Shown in pieces: positions 7,804 through 16,742 of a stretch of DNA of 50,253 bases; position 1 is the first letter of the stretch; every line of letters starts with the position of its first letter. The stretch lies in the NCBI GenBank assembly GCA_000432915.1, contig HF995195.1, forward strand, positions 1 to 50,253. Direction: 5' to 3'. The notes beneath the pieces are model-generated. The model saw nothing but the letters and a program-made list of their open reading frames with translations. It had not been told where the DNA came from and did not search any database. This DNA comes from Firmicutes bacterium CAG:194 (lineage in GTDB: Bacteria; Bacillota; Clostridia; Lachnospirales; Lachnospiraceae). Made by a program: the position numbers and the translations under genes.

Positions 7804-9576
7804 GTGCACAAAACAAAGCATCCGCTGCAAGTGTGGTTTCGCAATGCGCCCTTAAAAATAAAAATAACACTCATTACCGCTTTTGCCATTTTTCTGACAA
7901 GCATGGCTTCCCTGATCGGTAGTTTTATCTTCATGCACTCCTGTAATAATCTGCTCTATCAGGCTTTGGCAGGCTCTTTGAGTTCCAGTGCCGAGGAAAT
8001 CTCCTCCAAGCTTGCCAATATCGAATCCATGACAAATTCGATCATCTCCAGTCAGGCGATCCGGAAAAATCTGATTTCCCTGCTGGATGAACCACCTTCC
8101 GATATTCTGGATCAGAATGTAGATAATATGATAACTTCTTCTCTGATCGATTACTATCAGAACTACAAGAGCAACGATATCAACTACATCAGCCTGTACA
8201 ATCCGCAGTTTACTTCTTCCAGTTATAAGGCTGCCATCAGTGAACTGCCCGACACCATCAGCGACACTGTCATACAGGCTGCGGGAGAAAACTCCGGTTA
8301 TGCCTGCTGGATCACGGACTACTGTAATACATACGGGCTGTTTCTGGGTCGAGATTCCCGCCGGGTACAAAATCTGAAATTTGAAACACTCGGTACTGTC
8401 GTTGTCAACGTGGATCTGGAGAAGCTGATCAGCTCCTCAACCCAGTACATCTTAAACAACGGCTCTGCACAATATATTCTGTATGAAAACGGGCAGGAGA
8501 TCTTTCACTCCCGCTCTCTGGATGCCTCACAGCTTCAGACGCTGCAGAAGGATCTGCATGGAAATTATCAGATTCTGACACTGGGCGGCTTACCTTATTT
8601 CTGTACGACAGGAAAGATAGCCAATAACAACTGGGACTATATCTGTCTGATCCCTTATACGTATATCGCACATACACTCAGACTCACCAGATATCTTTCC
8701 TTTGGGATCCTGCTTTTTTCGATTCTGGTTGTGTTTATTCTTTCCAGATTTATGATCCGCTCCGTGACTGCCGACTTCGCCTCTCTCGTCGATAAAATGA
8801 AGCAGTTCGGCCAGGATGAATCCACGCTTCCGGTTTCAGAGGAAGCCTATGCTAACCGTGTGGATGAGGCAGGGATCCTGCACCGGCAGTTTGATCAGAT
8901 GACCGTGGAGATCCAGAGCCTGATCCGGCAGAACTATGTCAATGAGATCCTGACAAAGGATGCCCGCCTGAAAGCACTGGAAAGCCAGATCAACCCGCAT
9001 TTCCTGTACAATGCACTCGAATCGGTCAACTGGCGTGCCAAAGCGATCGGTGCGACAGACATTTCCGAAATGGTACAGGCTCTCGGCGATCTGCTGCGCG
9101 CCACACTCAGTAACAAGAACGAAAATTTTACCGTCAGACATGAGCTGCATATCGTAAACGACTATATTACGATCCAGAAAATCCGGTTTGATGAGGAACG
9201 TCTGGACTATCAGGAAGAAATCTCTCCCGATATTCTTGATGCAGAGCTTCCGCAGATGACCATACAGCCGCTTATCGACAATGCAATCAATTATGCCATG
9301 GAAGTCATTACAGAGACCTGTCATATTGTTCTGACAGGATATGCGGTAGACGGTGTCATCCATATCAAAGTGACTAACAACGGTTCACAATTTGAAGAGC
9401 ATTTGCTGGAAAAACTGGAAAACGGATCCGTGAAATCACATGGCATCGGTATCGGACTTTTAAATATCCACCAGCGTATCCAGCTGATCTATGGCAGTGA
9501 CTACGGTCTGACGCTCTATAATACCGATGAAGACCATGCGGTCGCAGAAATTATCATTCCACAAAGTAAGGTGTAA
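7804..9576 (+). CDS. Sensor histidine kinase, YesM type
   Basis: A 590-residue membrane sensor kinase of the His_kinase (LytS/YesM) class. It starts at GTG (7804), with GAGGT 7 nt upstream. One helix at about residues 18-40 and a second at 295-317 bracket an extracellular sensing region of about 250 residues. A HAMP-like linker follows, then the phospho-acceptor block INPHFLYNALESVNW with His399, and an ATPase domain with N-box PLIDNAINYAM and the G-box GIGIGLLNIHQRI. It would phosphorylate the regulator encoded 3 nt downstream. Divergent placement beside a sugar ABC operon is the classic setting for YesMN pairs, which sense carbohydrates or the loaded binding protein. The signal is unknown. 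Confidence 0.92.
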   Translation: MHKTKHPLQVWFRNAPLKIKITLITAFAIFLTSMASLIGSFIFMHSCNNLLYQALAGSLSSSAEEISSKLANIESMTNSIISSQAIRKNLISLLDEPPSDILDQNVDNMITSSLIDYYQNYKSNDINYISLYNPQFTSSSYKAAISELPDTISDTVIQAAGENSGYACWITDYCNTYGLFLGRDSRRVQNLKFETLGTVVVNVDLEKLISSSTQYILNNGSAQYILYENGQEIFHSRSLDASQLQTLQKDLHGNYQILTLGGLPYFCTTGKIANNNWDYICLIPYTYIAHTLRLTRYLSFGILLFSILVVFILSRFMIRSVTADFASLVDKMKQFGQDESTLPVSEEAYANRVDEAGILHRQFDQMTVEIQSLIRQNYVNEILTKDARLKALESQINPHFLYNALESVNWRAKAIGATDISEMVQALGDLLRATLSNKNENFTVRHELHIVNDYITIQKIRFDEERLDYQEEISPDILDAELPQMTIQPLIDNAINYAMEVITETCHIVLTGYAVDGVIHIKVTNNGSQFEEHLLEKLENGSVKSHGIGIGLLNIHQRIQLIYGSDYGLTLYNTDEDHAVAEIIIPQSKV

Positions 9577-9579
9577 AGT

Positions 9580-11121
9580 ATGTTAAAATTATTAATTGCA
9601 GATGATGAAAAAACAATCAGAGAAACCATCCGCTCCTTTATTAACTGGGAAGCACTTGATATTGAAGTTGTCGGAACCGCCAAAGATGGAATTGAGGCTT
9701 ATAATATGATTTTGGATCTGTACCCGGATATTGTCCTGACAGATATCCGCATGCCCGGTCTTTCCGGTCTGGAGCTGATCGAAAGAATGCACGAGATCAA
9801 CAAGGACATGCAGTTTATCATCTTATCCGGCTATAATGAATTTGAGTATGCCAAAACTGCCATGCAGTATGGAGTCCGCCACTATCTGCTCAAGCCGTGC
9901 AGCGAGCAGCAGATCATTGACAGCATCAAAGAGATCAAACAGGACTATCAGACCCGTATGATCCAGAAAAACATCCTTACAGAGCACGACCAGCTGAAAA
10001 GCCAGCTTTACACAGGTATGCTGATCAGCATCATCAACCATTATCTGGCACATGGTTCGGATCTGACACCGGAGATGGAAGATACCTTTTACACGGAATA
10101 CCGCAGGCATTTCGGCAGTGTCGAACAGCCTTTTGAAGTCTGCTATCTATATTATCTGGATCCATACAACCGTACAGAAGCATTTGAAAAGATCAGTGCT
10201 TTCTGGGAAGAGACCTATCCCGGTGTCCGTCTTCATCTTCTATATGTCCAAAACACTATGGTGCTGTTTTTCCGGGCTTTTGCTGCTGATCCTTATACGG
10301 AGCTGTCTGTCTGTTTATCAGAGCTGTCCTTTGCAAAACAGTCTACGACACCGCTTGCCAGACTTTGCAGTTTCCCCGGTCTGAAAGCTGCCATGCATAA
10401 GCTGACCTCACAGATCCGGCGTTATGAAGAGATTTTCTATTACAATGGGCAGTCTGTCCTTTTGATCAACAACTATGATAATATCCTGCGGGATATCCAG
10501 ACGTGCGCTGATCGGATCTTTCACAGTACGGAAAATACGGATGCTGATTTTTCCCTCCTCTTTTCACAGATTGAGAATATACAGCAGCTCAGCTTTTTAA
10601 AACAGATCGCGCCTTCCCTGATCATGAATGCCGCTTCTGTCCTGCCATCCTTTGGTATTGTAGATGCAGTTGATTTTCTGATCGCACTCGACCGGGAAAC
10701 AGATATTGACGTCTACCGGAAAAAGCTGATACAGCAGCTCACCGGTCTACAGCAGATGAAAACACCTGCTTCCTCCACCGGGGAGATCAGTGATAAGATC
10801 AAAAGCTATGTCAGAGATCACATAGAAAACCCGGAGCTTTCTTTAAAATGGATCGCAGAGCATGAGCTCTACATGAATGTAGATTATATCAGCAAGAAAT
10901 TTGTCAAAGAAACCGGGCAGAAGTTTTCTGCCTATCTGACGGAAATGCGTATTAAAAAAGCCAAAGAACTGCTGTCTGGATCAAATCCTGTTCCGATCGC
11001 GGATGTCGCTGAACTTGTCGGATGCGGCAACAATCCCATGTACTTTTCCCAGATTTTCAAAAAAGGTACCGGTATGAGTCCAAGCAGTTATGTGAAAATG
11101 ATACAAAAACCGCAGTCGTAA
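9580..11121 (+). CDS. Response regulator with AraC-type DNA-binding domain, YesN type
   Basis: A 513-residue transcription regulator. Residues 1-120 are a receiver domain (acidic pair D8-D9, phospho-acceptor Asp55 in IVLTDIRMPG, Lys at YLLKPCS). Residues about 130-400 are the poorly conserved middle region usual for YesN proteins. The last 100 residues are a double helix-turn-helix AraC domain, with ADVAELVGCGNNPMYFSQIF and KKGTGMSPSSYVK as the second motif. It starts 3 nt after the kinase stop, with AAGGTG as ribosome site, so the pair is co-translated. It most likely activates the divergent sugar operon through the 21-bp repeat at 7688-7716. Its stop codon is the loop of a terminator. Confidence 0.93.
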   Translation: MLKLLIADDEKTIRETIRSFINWEALDIEVVGTAKDGIEAYNMILDLYPDIVLTDIRMPGLSGLELIERMHEINKDMQFIILSGYNEFEYAKTAMQYGVRHYLLKPCSEQQIIDSIKEIKQDYQTRMIQKNILTEHDQLKSQLYTGMLISIINHYLAHGSDLTPEMEDTFYTEYRRHFGSVEQPFEVCYLYYLDPYNRTEAFEKISAFWEETYPGVRLHLLYVQNTMVLFFRAFAADPYTELSVCLSELSFAKQSTTPLARLCSFPGLKAAMHKLTSQIRRYEEIFYYNGQSVLLINNYDNILRDIQTCADRIFHSTENTDADFSLLFSQIENIQQLSFLKQIAPSLIMNAASVLPSFGIVDAVDFLIALDRETDIDVYRKKLIQQLTGLQQMKTPASSTGEISDKIKSYVRDHIENPELSLKWIAEHELYMNVDYISKKFVKETGQKFSAYLTEMRIKKAKELLSGSNPVPIADVAELVGCGNNPMYFSQIFKKGTGMSPSSYVKMIQKPQS

Positions 11122-11135
11122 CGACTGCGGTTTTT
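11105..11135. terminator. Bidirectional terminator whose loop is the yesN-like stop codon
   Basis: A perfect 14-bp inverted repeat (AAAAACCGCAGTCG and its complement) has only three loop bases, the TAA stop codon of the response regulator at 11119-11121. The A-run and T-run on either side make it work in both directions, serving this gene and the convergent rpe operon. Confidence 0.9.
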
Positions 11136-11200
11136 CGTAACTATTCAGACCCCCATCCGCAAAATCGCATCTTACGATGCTTTTCTTTTGCTCCTAGTGG

Positions 11201-11860
11201 TTATTCATATTCCTTCAGGATATTCAAAAAATACTCTACATTTTCCATTGGTTCGCCGCGGAATACCGCAGAACCGGAAACCAGAATGTTGGCACCGGCT
11301 TCAATGATATGTCTTGCATTTTCCTTGTTGACACCACCGTCGACCTCTACATCGACGTTTAAGTTTCGCTCTGTGATCGCCTTGCGGATCGCTACGATCT
11401 TCTGCGTACAGCCTTCGATATATTTCTGTCCGCCGAATCCGGTATTGACCGTCATGATCAGCACCTTGTCTACCTTATCCAGATAAGGTAAAATAGCGGA
11501 AACCGGCGTCTGCGGATGCAGGGAAATGCCTGCCTTACAGCCAAGGCTTCTGATCGTTTCCAGTGTTTCTATCATACATTTACATGCTTCTACATGGATC
11601 GTAATGCCATCTGCACCCGCTTCGGCAAACTCCTCAACATAACGCTCCGGCTCTGTGATCATCAGATGGACATCAAAAAATTTATCTGTCAGTTTACGGA
11701 TGGAGCGGATGATCGGAAATCCAAATGAAATAGACGGTACAAACACACCATCCATGACATCAATGTGGATCTGCTGTGCACCTGCCTTATCGATCTGTAC
11801 AACCTGTGCACCCAGCTTTGAAAAATCTGCCGCTAATATAGAAGGGGCTAACATCATCAT
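11201..11860 (-). CDS. rpe: Ribulose-phosphate 3-epimerase
   Basis: A 219-residue TIM-barrel enzyme that interconverts ribulose 5-phosphate and xylulose 5-phosphate in the pentose phosphate pathway. Clear family motifs are LAPSILAADFSKLG, IDVMDGVFVPSISFG, the metal-binding VHLMI strand, MTVNTGFGGQKYI, and DGGVNKENA with GSAVF at the end. I start it at the ATG at 11860, because GGAG lies 9 nt upstream inside the last codons of rsgA; a longer frame from 11887 would overlap rsgA by 25 nt. It is the last gene of the priA-to-rpe operon, 2 nt after rsgA. Confidence 0.95.
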   Translation of the reverse strand: MMMLAPSILAADFSKLGAQVVQIDKAGAQQIHIDVMDGVFVPSISFGFPIIRSIRKLTDKFFDVHLMITEPERYVEEFAEAGADGITIHVEACKCMIETLETIRSLGCKAGISLHPQTPVSAILPYLDKVDKVLIMTVNTGFGGQKYIEGCTQKIVAIRKAITERNLNVDVEVDGGVNKENARHIIEAGANILVSGSAVFRGEPMENVEYFLNILKEYE

Positions 11861-11862
11861 TG

Positions 11863-12744
11863 CTAATATCTCCTTTTTTCCTTGCATTCTTCATACATTT
11901 TTACATAGCTGTCATAACGCGACTTGCTGATTTTCCCATTAAGAAGTGCTTCCCTGACACCACAATCCGGCTCATGAATATGGGAACAGCCGGCAAACCT
12001 GCAGTTTTTATATCGCAGTATTTCCCGAAAGCCCTCCTCTATTTCTTCTTTTTCAAAATCATCCATACGAAGTGACGTAAATCCCGGCGTATCCAGAATA
12101 TACGTATCTTTCTCTACCTCGATCAGCTCACTGTGACGTGTTGTATGCCTGCCACGCTCTGTCTTTTGGCTGATTCCGCCGGTCTCCATCTGCGTACGCG
12201 CCTGCAGCATATTGATGAGGGACGATTTTCCCACGCCGCTCGGTCCTGCCACCGTGGAACACTTCTTTTGCAGATATCCCTTCAGCACATCAACACCTTC
12301 TCCTGTCTTTGTGCTTGCAAAAATAACAGGATACAATGGTTCATAAATCTCATTGATCTCTTTTTGCAGGCTGCCATCTACATCCAGATCTATTTTGTTA
12401 AAACAGATGATACTGTCAATGCCCGCAAGCTCCATTCTGGCAAGAAAGGTATCCAGCAGCATGAAGTTTGGCGCAGGACTTTTTATGGCAAAGATCACAA
12501 TCGCCTGATCCACGTTGGCAACAAGCGGCCGGATCAGTTCATTTTTACGTTCCCTGATCTGATCAAGGCTGCCTGTCTTTTTTTCTTCATCTAAAATACT
12601 GATCGTCACATAATCCCCGACAAGCGGCTTTTTCTTTTCATTGCGAAAGCTTCCTCTTGCCTTACATTCATATAAGGAGTCATCTTCTGTCCGGACATAG
12701 TAAAAGCCCGCGATCCCCTTTATGATTCTTCCGTGCTTTTCCAT
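11863..12744 (-). CDS. rsgA: Ribosome small subunit-dependent GTPase A
   Basis: A 293-residue GTPase that helps mature the 30S ribosomal subunit. It has an N-terminal OB fold (residues 1-70), then a circularly permuted GTPase domain in which the G4 motif NKID (116-119) precedes the P-loop GPSGVGKSS (167-175), and a C-terminal zinc-binding knuckle CRFAGCSHIHEPDC. This order is diagnostic of RsgA (YloQ/YjeQ). The ribosome site GCAGGAG lies at the end of the PASTA kinase gene 3 nt upstream. The kinase-RsgA-Rpe order is as in Bacillus subtilis, where the neighbouring kinase phosphorylates RsgA. Confidence 0.96.
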   Translation of the reverse strand: MEKHGRIIKGIAGFYYVRTEDDSLYECKARGSFRNEKKKPLVGDYVTISILDEEKKTGSLDQIRERKNELIRPLVANVDQAIVIFAIKSPAPNFMLLDTFLARMELAGIDSIICFNKIDLDVDGSLQKEINEIYEPLYPVIFASTKTGEGVDVLKGYLQKKCSTVAGPSGVGKSSLINMLQARTQMETGGISQKTERGRHTTRHSELIEVEKDTYILDTPGFTSLRMDDFEKEEIEEGFREILRYKNCRFAGCSHIHEPDCGVREALLNGKISKSRYDSYVKMYEECKEKRRY

Positions 12745-12747
12745 TCC

Positions 12748-14934
12748 TTACTCCTGCTCAAACTGAACAGTGACCGGTGATGTCGTAACATCCTCTGTGA
12801 TCGGTTCCTCTGTTTCTTCTCCGGTTTCGGAGTCGATCACGGTCTGCATGGTTGTTGCTGTATAAGAATACGTCAGTGTACCACTGCTTACATTAAATCC
12901 CGTCTCATTAACTGCACAAGGGAAAGAAGAAGTTGTAAAGCTTCTTGTTGTACCGTCACTTGCTGTGATCGTTACCGTCACATTGCCGCTTGTGTAACCG
13001 CTTGGTGCGTTTAAAGTCGTCACATATTTATAGGTGTGCTTTTCCGGTCCGACACTCAACTGAATATTGACGCTTGTACCTTCATCCACTTCGCTGTCCG
13101 GGCTGTAGCTCTGGGAAACAACACAGCCTTCCGTTACGGTATCACTGTAGGTTTCGGATACGGTACCGCAGTTTAAGCCATATTCAGCCAGCTTACTCTT
13201 GGCTGCGGATTCTGTCATGCCTCTCAGATCCGGTACTTTTACTTTCTTTATTTCCGGACCTGTGCTGACGGTCAGCGTAATCGTTGCACCGTTTTCCGCT
13301 TTGGAATCAGCCGTCGGATCCTGTGAAATAACAAGACCTTCCTGTACGCTGTCGGAAGAGGACTGTGTCACATTCACCTTAAAACCTGCTGCCTCCAGTG
13401 TGCTCTTTGCTGCAGCTTCTTCCTGACCTGTTACATTTGGCACCGCCACACCGTTACTGCCGCTGGATACCACAAGGGCGATCGTAGAATGCATATCTAC
13501 TTCTTCTCCCTCATCCACATCCTGACTGATAACCTGATCTACTTCGTAGGTATCGGACTCTTCTTTTCTGACGCTGGTACCAAGTCCGATATCATTCAGT
13601 GCCTTCTTGGCATCTTCCACATTCATGCCCACAACACTGATCATCTTTACCTTGCTTTCATCTGTTGTTTCATCCTGTGTGATGTTACTGTCTGCCTTCG
13701 GAGAACTCTTAAATACACCAAGTGCATTTGCAACAAGCACCAGTGCCAGAATACCGATGATGACCGCTGCCACAATTGCCAGGATCGTTGTGATCCGTTC
13801 CATTTTCGGATCCATATCGTCATCCTCGTATTCTTCCTCATCGTCTTCTTCATCCATATCGTCCGGATCTTCCCCCACAACCGGCTTATATTTACTGCTG
13901 ATCTGTTCCTGTCTGACCGGCTTTTCAGGCTGCTCTTCCTCTTCCTCGTCTTTTGGGGAATATGAGTTTTTCTGTACCTCACGGTCTTTCAGACGCATCG
14001 GCGCATCCAGATCGATCCGGTCTGTCCGCTGCTTGATCTCTGCAATATCCTCTTCTGAAATTGTCCGCGTCTCACCGCCTGCATCAAACGGAACCATTTT
14101 GACAAAATCCTCATCCGGTGTGATCAGTGCTTTCTTCAGATCCACGATGAGCTCGCCCATAGACTGATATCTGCGGTCCGGGCTCTTCTGGGTACATTTG
14201 AAGATGATCTGCTCCACACAGACCGGGATCTCGGAAACATACTCTCTCGGAGACGGCATATCTTCCTGAATGTGCTTGATCGCGATCGCAACAGTCGTTT
14301 CCCCGTCAAACGGAACACGGCCTGTCAGCATTTCAAACATCGTACAGCCGAGGGAATAAATATCACTTCTTTCATCGGAAAAGCCGCCGCGTGCCTGCTC
14401 CGGTGATGTATAATGCACAGAACCCATGACATTGGACGTGATCGTATTGGAAGTGGCTGCCTTTGCAATACCGAAATCCGCGATCTTGACCTTGCCCTCT
14501 TTGGAAATCATGATATTCTGTGGTTTGATGTCTCTGTGAATGATGTGATTGTTATGTGCTGCCTCAATCCCCATAGATACCTGAATGGCGATACTGAGTG
14601 CTTCCTTCACGGAAAGACGTGCTTTCTTTTCAATATAGTTCTTTAATGTGATGCCTTCAACAAGCTCCATAACGATATAGTAAATACCGTCTTCCTCGCC
14701 GACATCATAGACATTTACGATATTCGGATGCATCAGACCCGCTGCAGCCTGTGCTTCCACACGGAATTTAGATACAAAGTTTGTATTTTCCGAAAATTCC
14801 TGCTTTAACACCTTGATCGCCACATAACGGTTCAGCTTATGACACTTTGCCTTATAGACGTCACTCATCCCGCCCGTTCCGATCTTCTCCAGAATCTCAT
14901 ATCTATCGCCAATAATCATACCAATTTTTATCAT
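12748..14934 (-). CDS. prkC: PASTA-domain Ser/Thr protein kinase (PrkC/PknB/StkP family)
   Basis: A 728-residue membrane kinase that senses peptidoglycan fragments and phosphorylates proteins of cell division, wall synthesis and translation. The kinase domain (1-275) has the glycine loop GTGGMSDVY, catalytic Lys41, HRD at 133-135 and DFG at 153-155. A long acidic stretch (about 345-375) is followed by one membrane helix (near 385-403). Three extracellular PASTA repeats follow, each ending in a VVSSG/TVSTGPE/QLSVGPE pattern. An extra Thr/Ser-rich beta domain of about 110 residues closes the protein; it is not a PASTA repeat. The start ATG overlaps the phosphatase stop (ATGA), so kinase and phosphatase are coupled. 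Confidence 0.95.
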   Translation of the reverse strand: MIKIGMIIGDRYEILEKIGTGGMSDVYKAKCHKLNRYVAIKVLKQEFSENTNFVSKFRVEAQAAAGLMHPNIVNVYDVGEEDGIYYIVMELVEGITLKNYIEKKARLSVKEALSIAIQVSMGIEAAHNNHIIHRDIKPQNIMISKEGKVKIADFGIAKAATSNTITSNVMGSVHYTSPEQARGGFSDERSDIYSLGCTMFEMLTGRVPFDGETTVAIAIKHIQEDMPSPREYVSEIPVCVEQIIFKCTQKSPDRRYQSMGELIVDLKKALITPDEDFVKMVPFDAGGETRTISEEDIAEIKQRTDRIDLDAPMRLKDREVQKNSYSPKDEEEEEQPEKPVRQEQISSKYKPVVGEDPDDMDEEDDEEEYEDDDMDPKMERITTILAIVAAVIIGILALVLVANALGVFKSSPKADSNITQDETTDESKVKMISVVGMNVEDAKKALNDIGLGTSVRKEESDTYEVDQVISQDVDEGEEVDMHSTIALVVSSGSNGVAVPNVTGQEEAAAKSTLEAAGFKVNVTQSSSDSVQEGLVISQDPTADSKAENGATITLTVSTGPEIKKVKVPDLRGMTESAAKSKLAEYGLNCGTVSETYSDTVTEGCVVSQSYSPDSEVDEGTSVNIQLSVGPEKHTYKYVTTLNAPSGYTSGNVTVTITASDGTTRSFTTSSFPCAVNETGFNVSSGTLTYSYTATTMQTVIDSETGEETEEPITEDVTTSPVTVQFEQE

Positions 14935-15686
14935 TTCTTCACCTCATCTGCAAAGGGTTTTATAAGCACTACTGCAATATTATCCTTACCGCCGTTTTGA
15001 TTTGCCGTATCGATCAGCGCTCTCGCCGTCTCTACTAATGTTTTGTCATCCTGATGCTCGTTCAGAACCTTCAGGATATCCTGATCCTCTACCATGTTGG
15101 TCAGTCCGTCAGAACACATAAGTATCCTGTCTGAGGGGCGAAGCTCCACAGTAAAGAAGTCAATGTCCACATCATCCTTTGCACCGATGGCTCTCGTAAT
15201 GATGTTTTTATCCGGATGCAGCCTAGCTTCTTCCCGCTTGATACCGCCAAGTCTGACCATCTCCTCTACCAGGGAATGATCTCTTGTGATCTGGCGTATC
15301 TCCTGCCCGTTTGCAATGTATAACCGGGAGTCTCCCACGTTGGCAACCTGCAGATATCTGCCGATCACCGTCGCGACAACTACCGTTGTTCCCATCCCAT
15401 AAAGATTCGGATCTTCACTGGCCCGCTGCCGTATCTCTTTGTTGGCAGTCCGTATCGCCTTCTGTATTATAATAGAAGGATTCTTTTCAAAAGATGCTTT
15501 GATCTCGCGTTCAATCGTCTCTACCGTATAGCGTGATGCATAATCTCCTGCCTTATGTCCTCCCATTCCATCTGCTACGATGAACAGATTGGGCATATTT
15601 CCAATCGGTTTTCCGGATGAAAATACATAATCCTGATTCAGTTGTCTTTTCCTGCCGATGTTAGTCTCGGAATACGATTTCAACAA
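14931..15686 (-). CDS. prpC: Stp1/PrpC-type PP2C Ser/Thr phosphatase
   Basis: A 251-residue metal-dependent PP2C phosphatase that removes phosphates added by the PASTA kinase encoded next to it. The metal-binding motifs are present: IVADGMGGHKAGD near residue 37, VGDSRLYIA, and CSDGLTNMVED. It starts at TTG (15686), with GGAGG 7 nt upstream, inside the 3' end of rlmN; a second TTG follows directly. The overlap with rlmN and the shared ATGA with prkC place it firmly in the operon. Confidence 0.94.
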   Translation of the reverse strand: MLKSYSETNIGRKRQLNQDYVFSSGKPIGNMPNLFIVADGMGGHKAGDYASRYTVETIEREIKASFEKNPSIIIQKAIRTANKEIRQRASEDPNLYGMGTTVVVATVIGRYLQVANVGDSRLYIANGQEIRQITRDHSLVEEMVRLGGIKREEARLHPDKNIITRAIGAKDDVDIDFFTVELRPSDRILMCSDGLTNMVEDQDILKVLNEHQDDKTLVETARALIDTANQNGGKDNIAVVLIKPFADEVKK

Positions 15687-16738
15687 GAAGAGTCCTCCCC
15701 GCCCATTTCATCTAAATGTCTTTTCCTAAGTTGTCCGCATGCGCCGTCAATATCCCGGCCCATTTCCCTTCTAATTGTAACATTGATTCTGTTTTTTTCA
15801 AGCTTGTTTTTAAACACCTGCACGTAATGCGTATCAGGCGCCACAAAATCACGTTCCTTGATTGGGTTGACTGGGATCAGATTGATATGGCTGCCTACAC
15901 GTTTTGCCAGTGCGGTCAGCTGCTGCGCATCCTCCGCAGAGTCATTGACTCCCTTTACCATGCTGTACTCAAATGTAACACGTCTTCCGGTCTTCTGATG
16001 ATAGTATGCACAGGCTTCCATCAGTTCATCAATCGAATATTTGTTAGCAATCGGCATCAGCTTTCTACGCTTCTCATCCGTTGTCGCATGCAGACTCAGC
16101 GCAAGCGTGATCTGCAGATTTTCCTCTGCCAGCTCATAGATCCGCGGTACAAGACCGCACGTAGAGACCGTCACATTCCGCTGGCTGATATGCAGTCCGT
16201 TTTCATCGGTCAGAAGGCGGATGAATTTCTTTAAATTGTCGAAGTTGTCAAACGGTTCTCCCGTTCCCATCACCACCACATTGGAAACACGCTCCCCCGT
16301 CAGAAGTGTGATGGCGTAGATCTGGTCGAGCATTTCGGAAGGCAGCAGATTTCTCGTCAGTCCATCCAGTGTGGAAGCACAGAATCTGCAGCCCATTCTG
16401 CAGCCGACCTGTGAGCTGATGCAGACACTGTTTCCGTGCTTATACTGCATCCAGACAGATTCCACCACATTGCCGTCCGCAAGCCGGAACAGAAACTTCT
16501 GCGTACCATCGATCCTGGAGATCTGCCGCTCTAACAGCTTTACCGCCGTAAAGGCATAGTTTTCCTTTAACTGCTCCCGCAGTTTCTGCGATATATTTGT
16601 CATCTCGTCGATGCTGCGCACAAGGTGCACATGCATCCAGCCATAGATCTGTCCGGCGCGGAATTTTTTCTCACCCATGGCAAGCAGCTCCTGTGTCAGT
16701 TCTTCCAGATCCATTGATTTGATATCTTTCTTCTCCAT
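15680..16738 (-). CDS. rlmN: Dual-specificity RNA methyltransferase RlmN
   Basis: A 352-residue radical SAM enzyme that methylates C2 of A2503 in 23S rRNA and of A37 in some tRNAs. The iron-sulfur cluster motif CxxxCxxC is seen as CRMGCRFC at residues 113-120. Other family blocks are VVMGTGEPFDNFDNL, STCGLVPRI, LALSLHAT and the C-terminal GACGQLR, whose Cys forms the transient link to the substrate. The length is typical. It follows rsmB by 4 nt and overlaps prpC by 7 nt. Confidence 0.96.
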   Translation of the reverse strand: MEKKDIKSMDLEELTQELLAMGEKKFRAGQIYGWMHVHLVRSIDEMTNISQKLREQLKENYAFTAVKLLERQISRIDGTQKFLFRLADGNVVESVWMQYKHGNSVCISSQVGCRMGCRFCASTLDGLTRNLLPSEMLDQIYAITLLTGERVSNVVVMGTGEPFDNFDNLKKFIRLLTDENGLHISQRNVTVSTCGLVPRIYELAEENLQITLALSLHATTDEKRRKLMPIANKYSIDELMEACAYYHQKTGRRVTFEYSMVKGVNDSAEDAQQLTALAKRVGSHINLIPVNPIKERDFVAPDTHYVQVFKNKLEKNRINVTIRREMGRDIDGACGQLRKRHLDEMGGEDSSC

Positions 16739-16742
16739 TGTA

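Noticed and set aside
11165..11190. A hairpin GCATC-TTAC-GATGC near the rpe end as a terminator
   Set aside because: The stem has only 5 bp, and a much stronger bidirectional terminator lies next to it.
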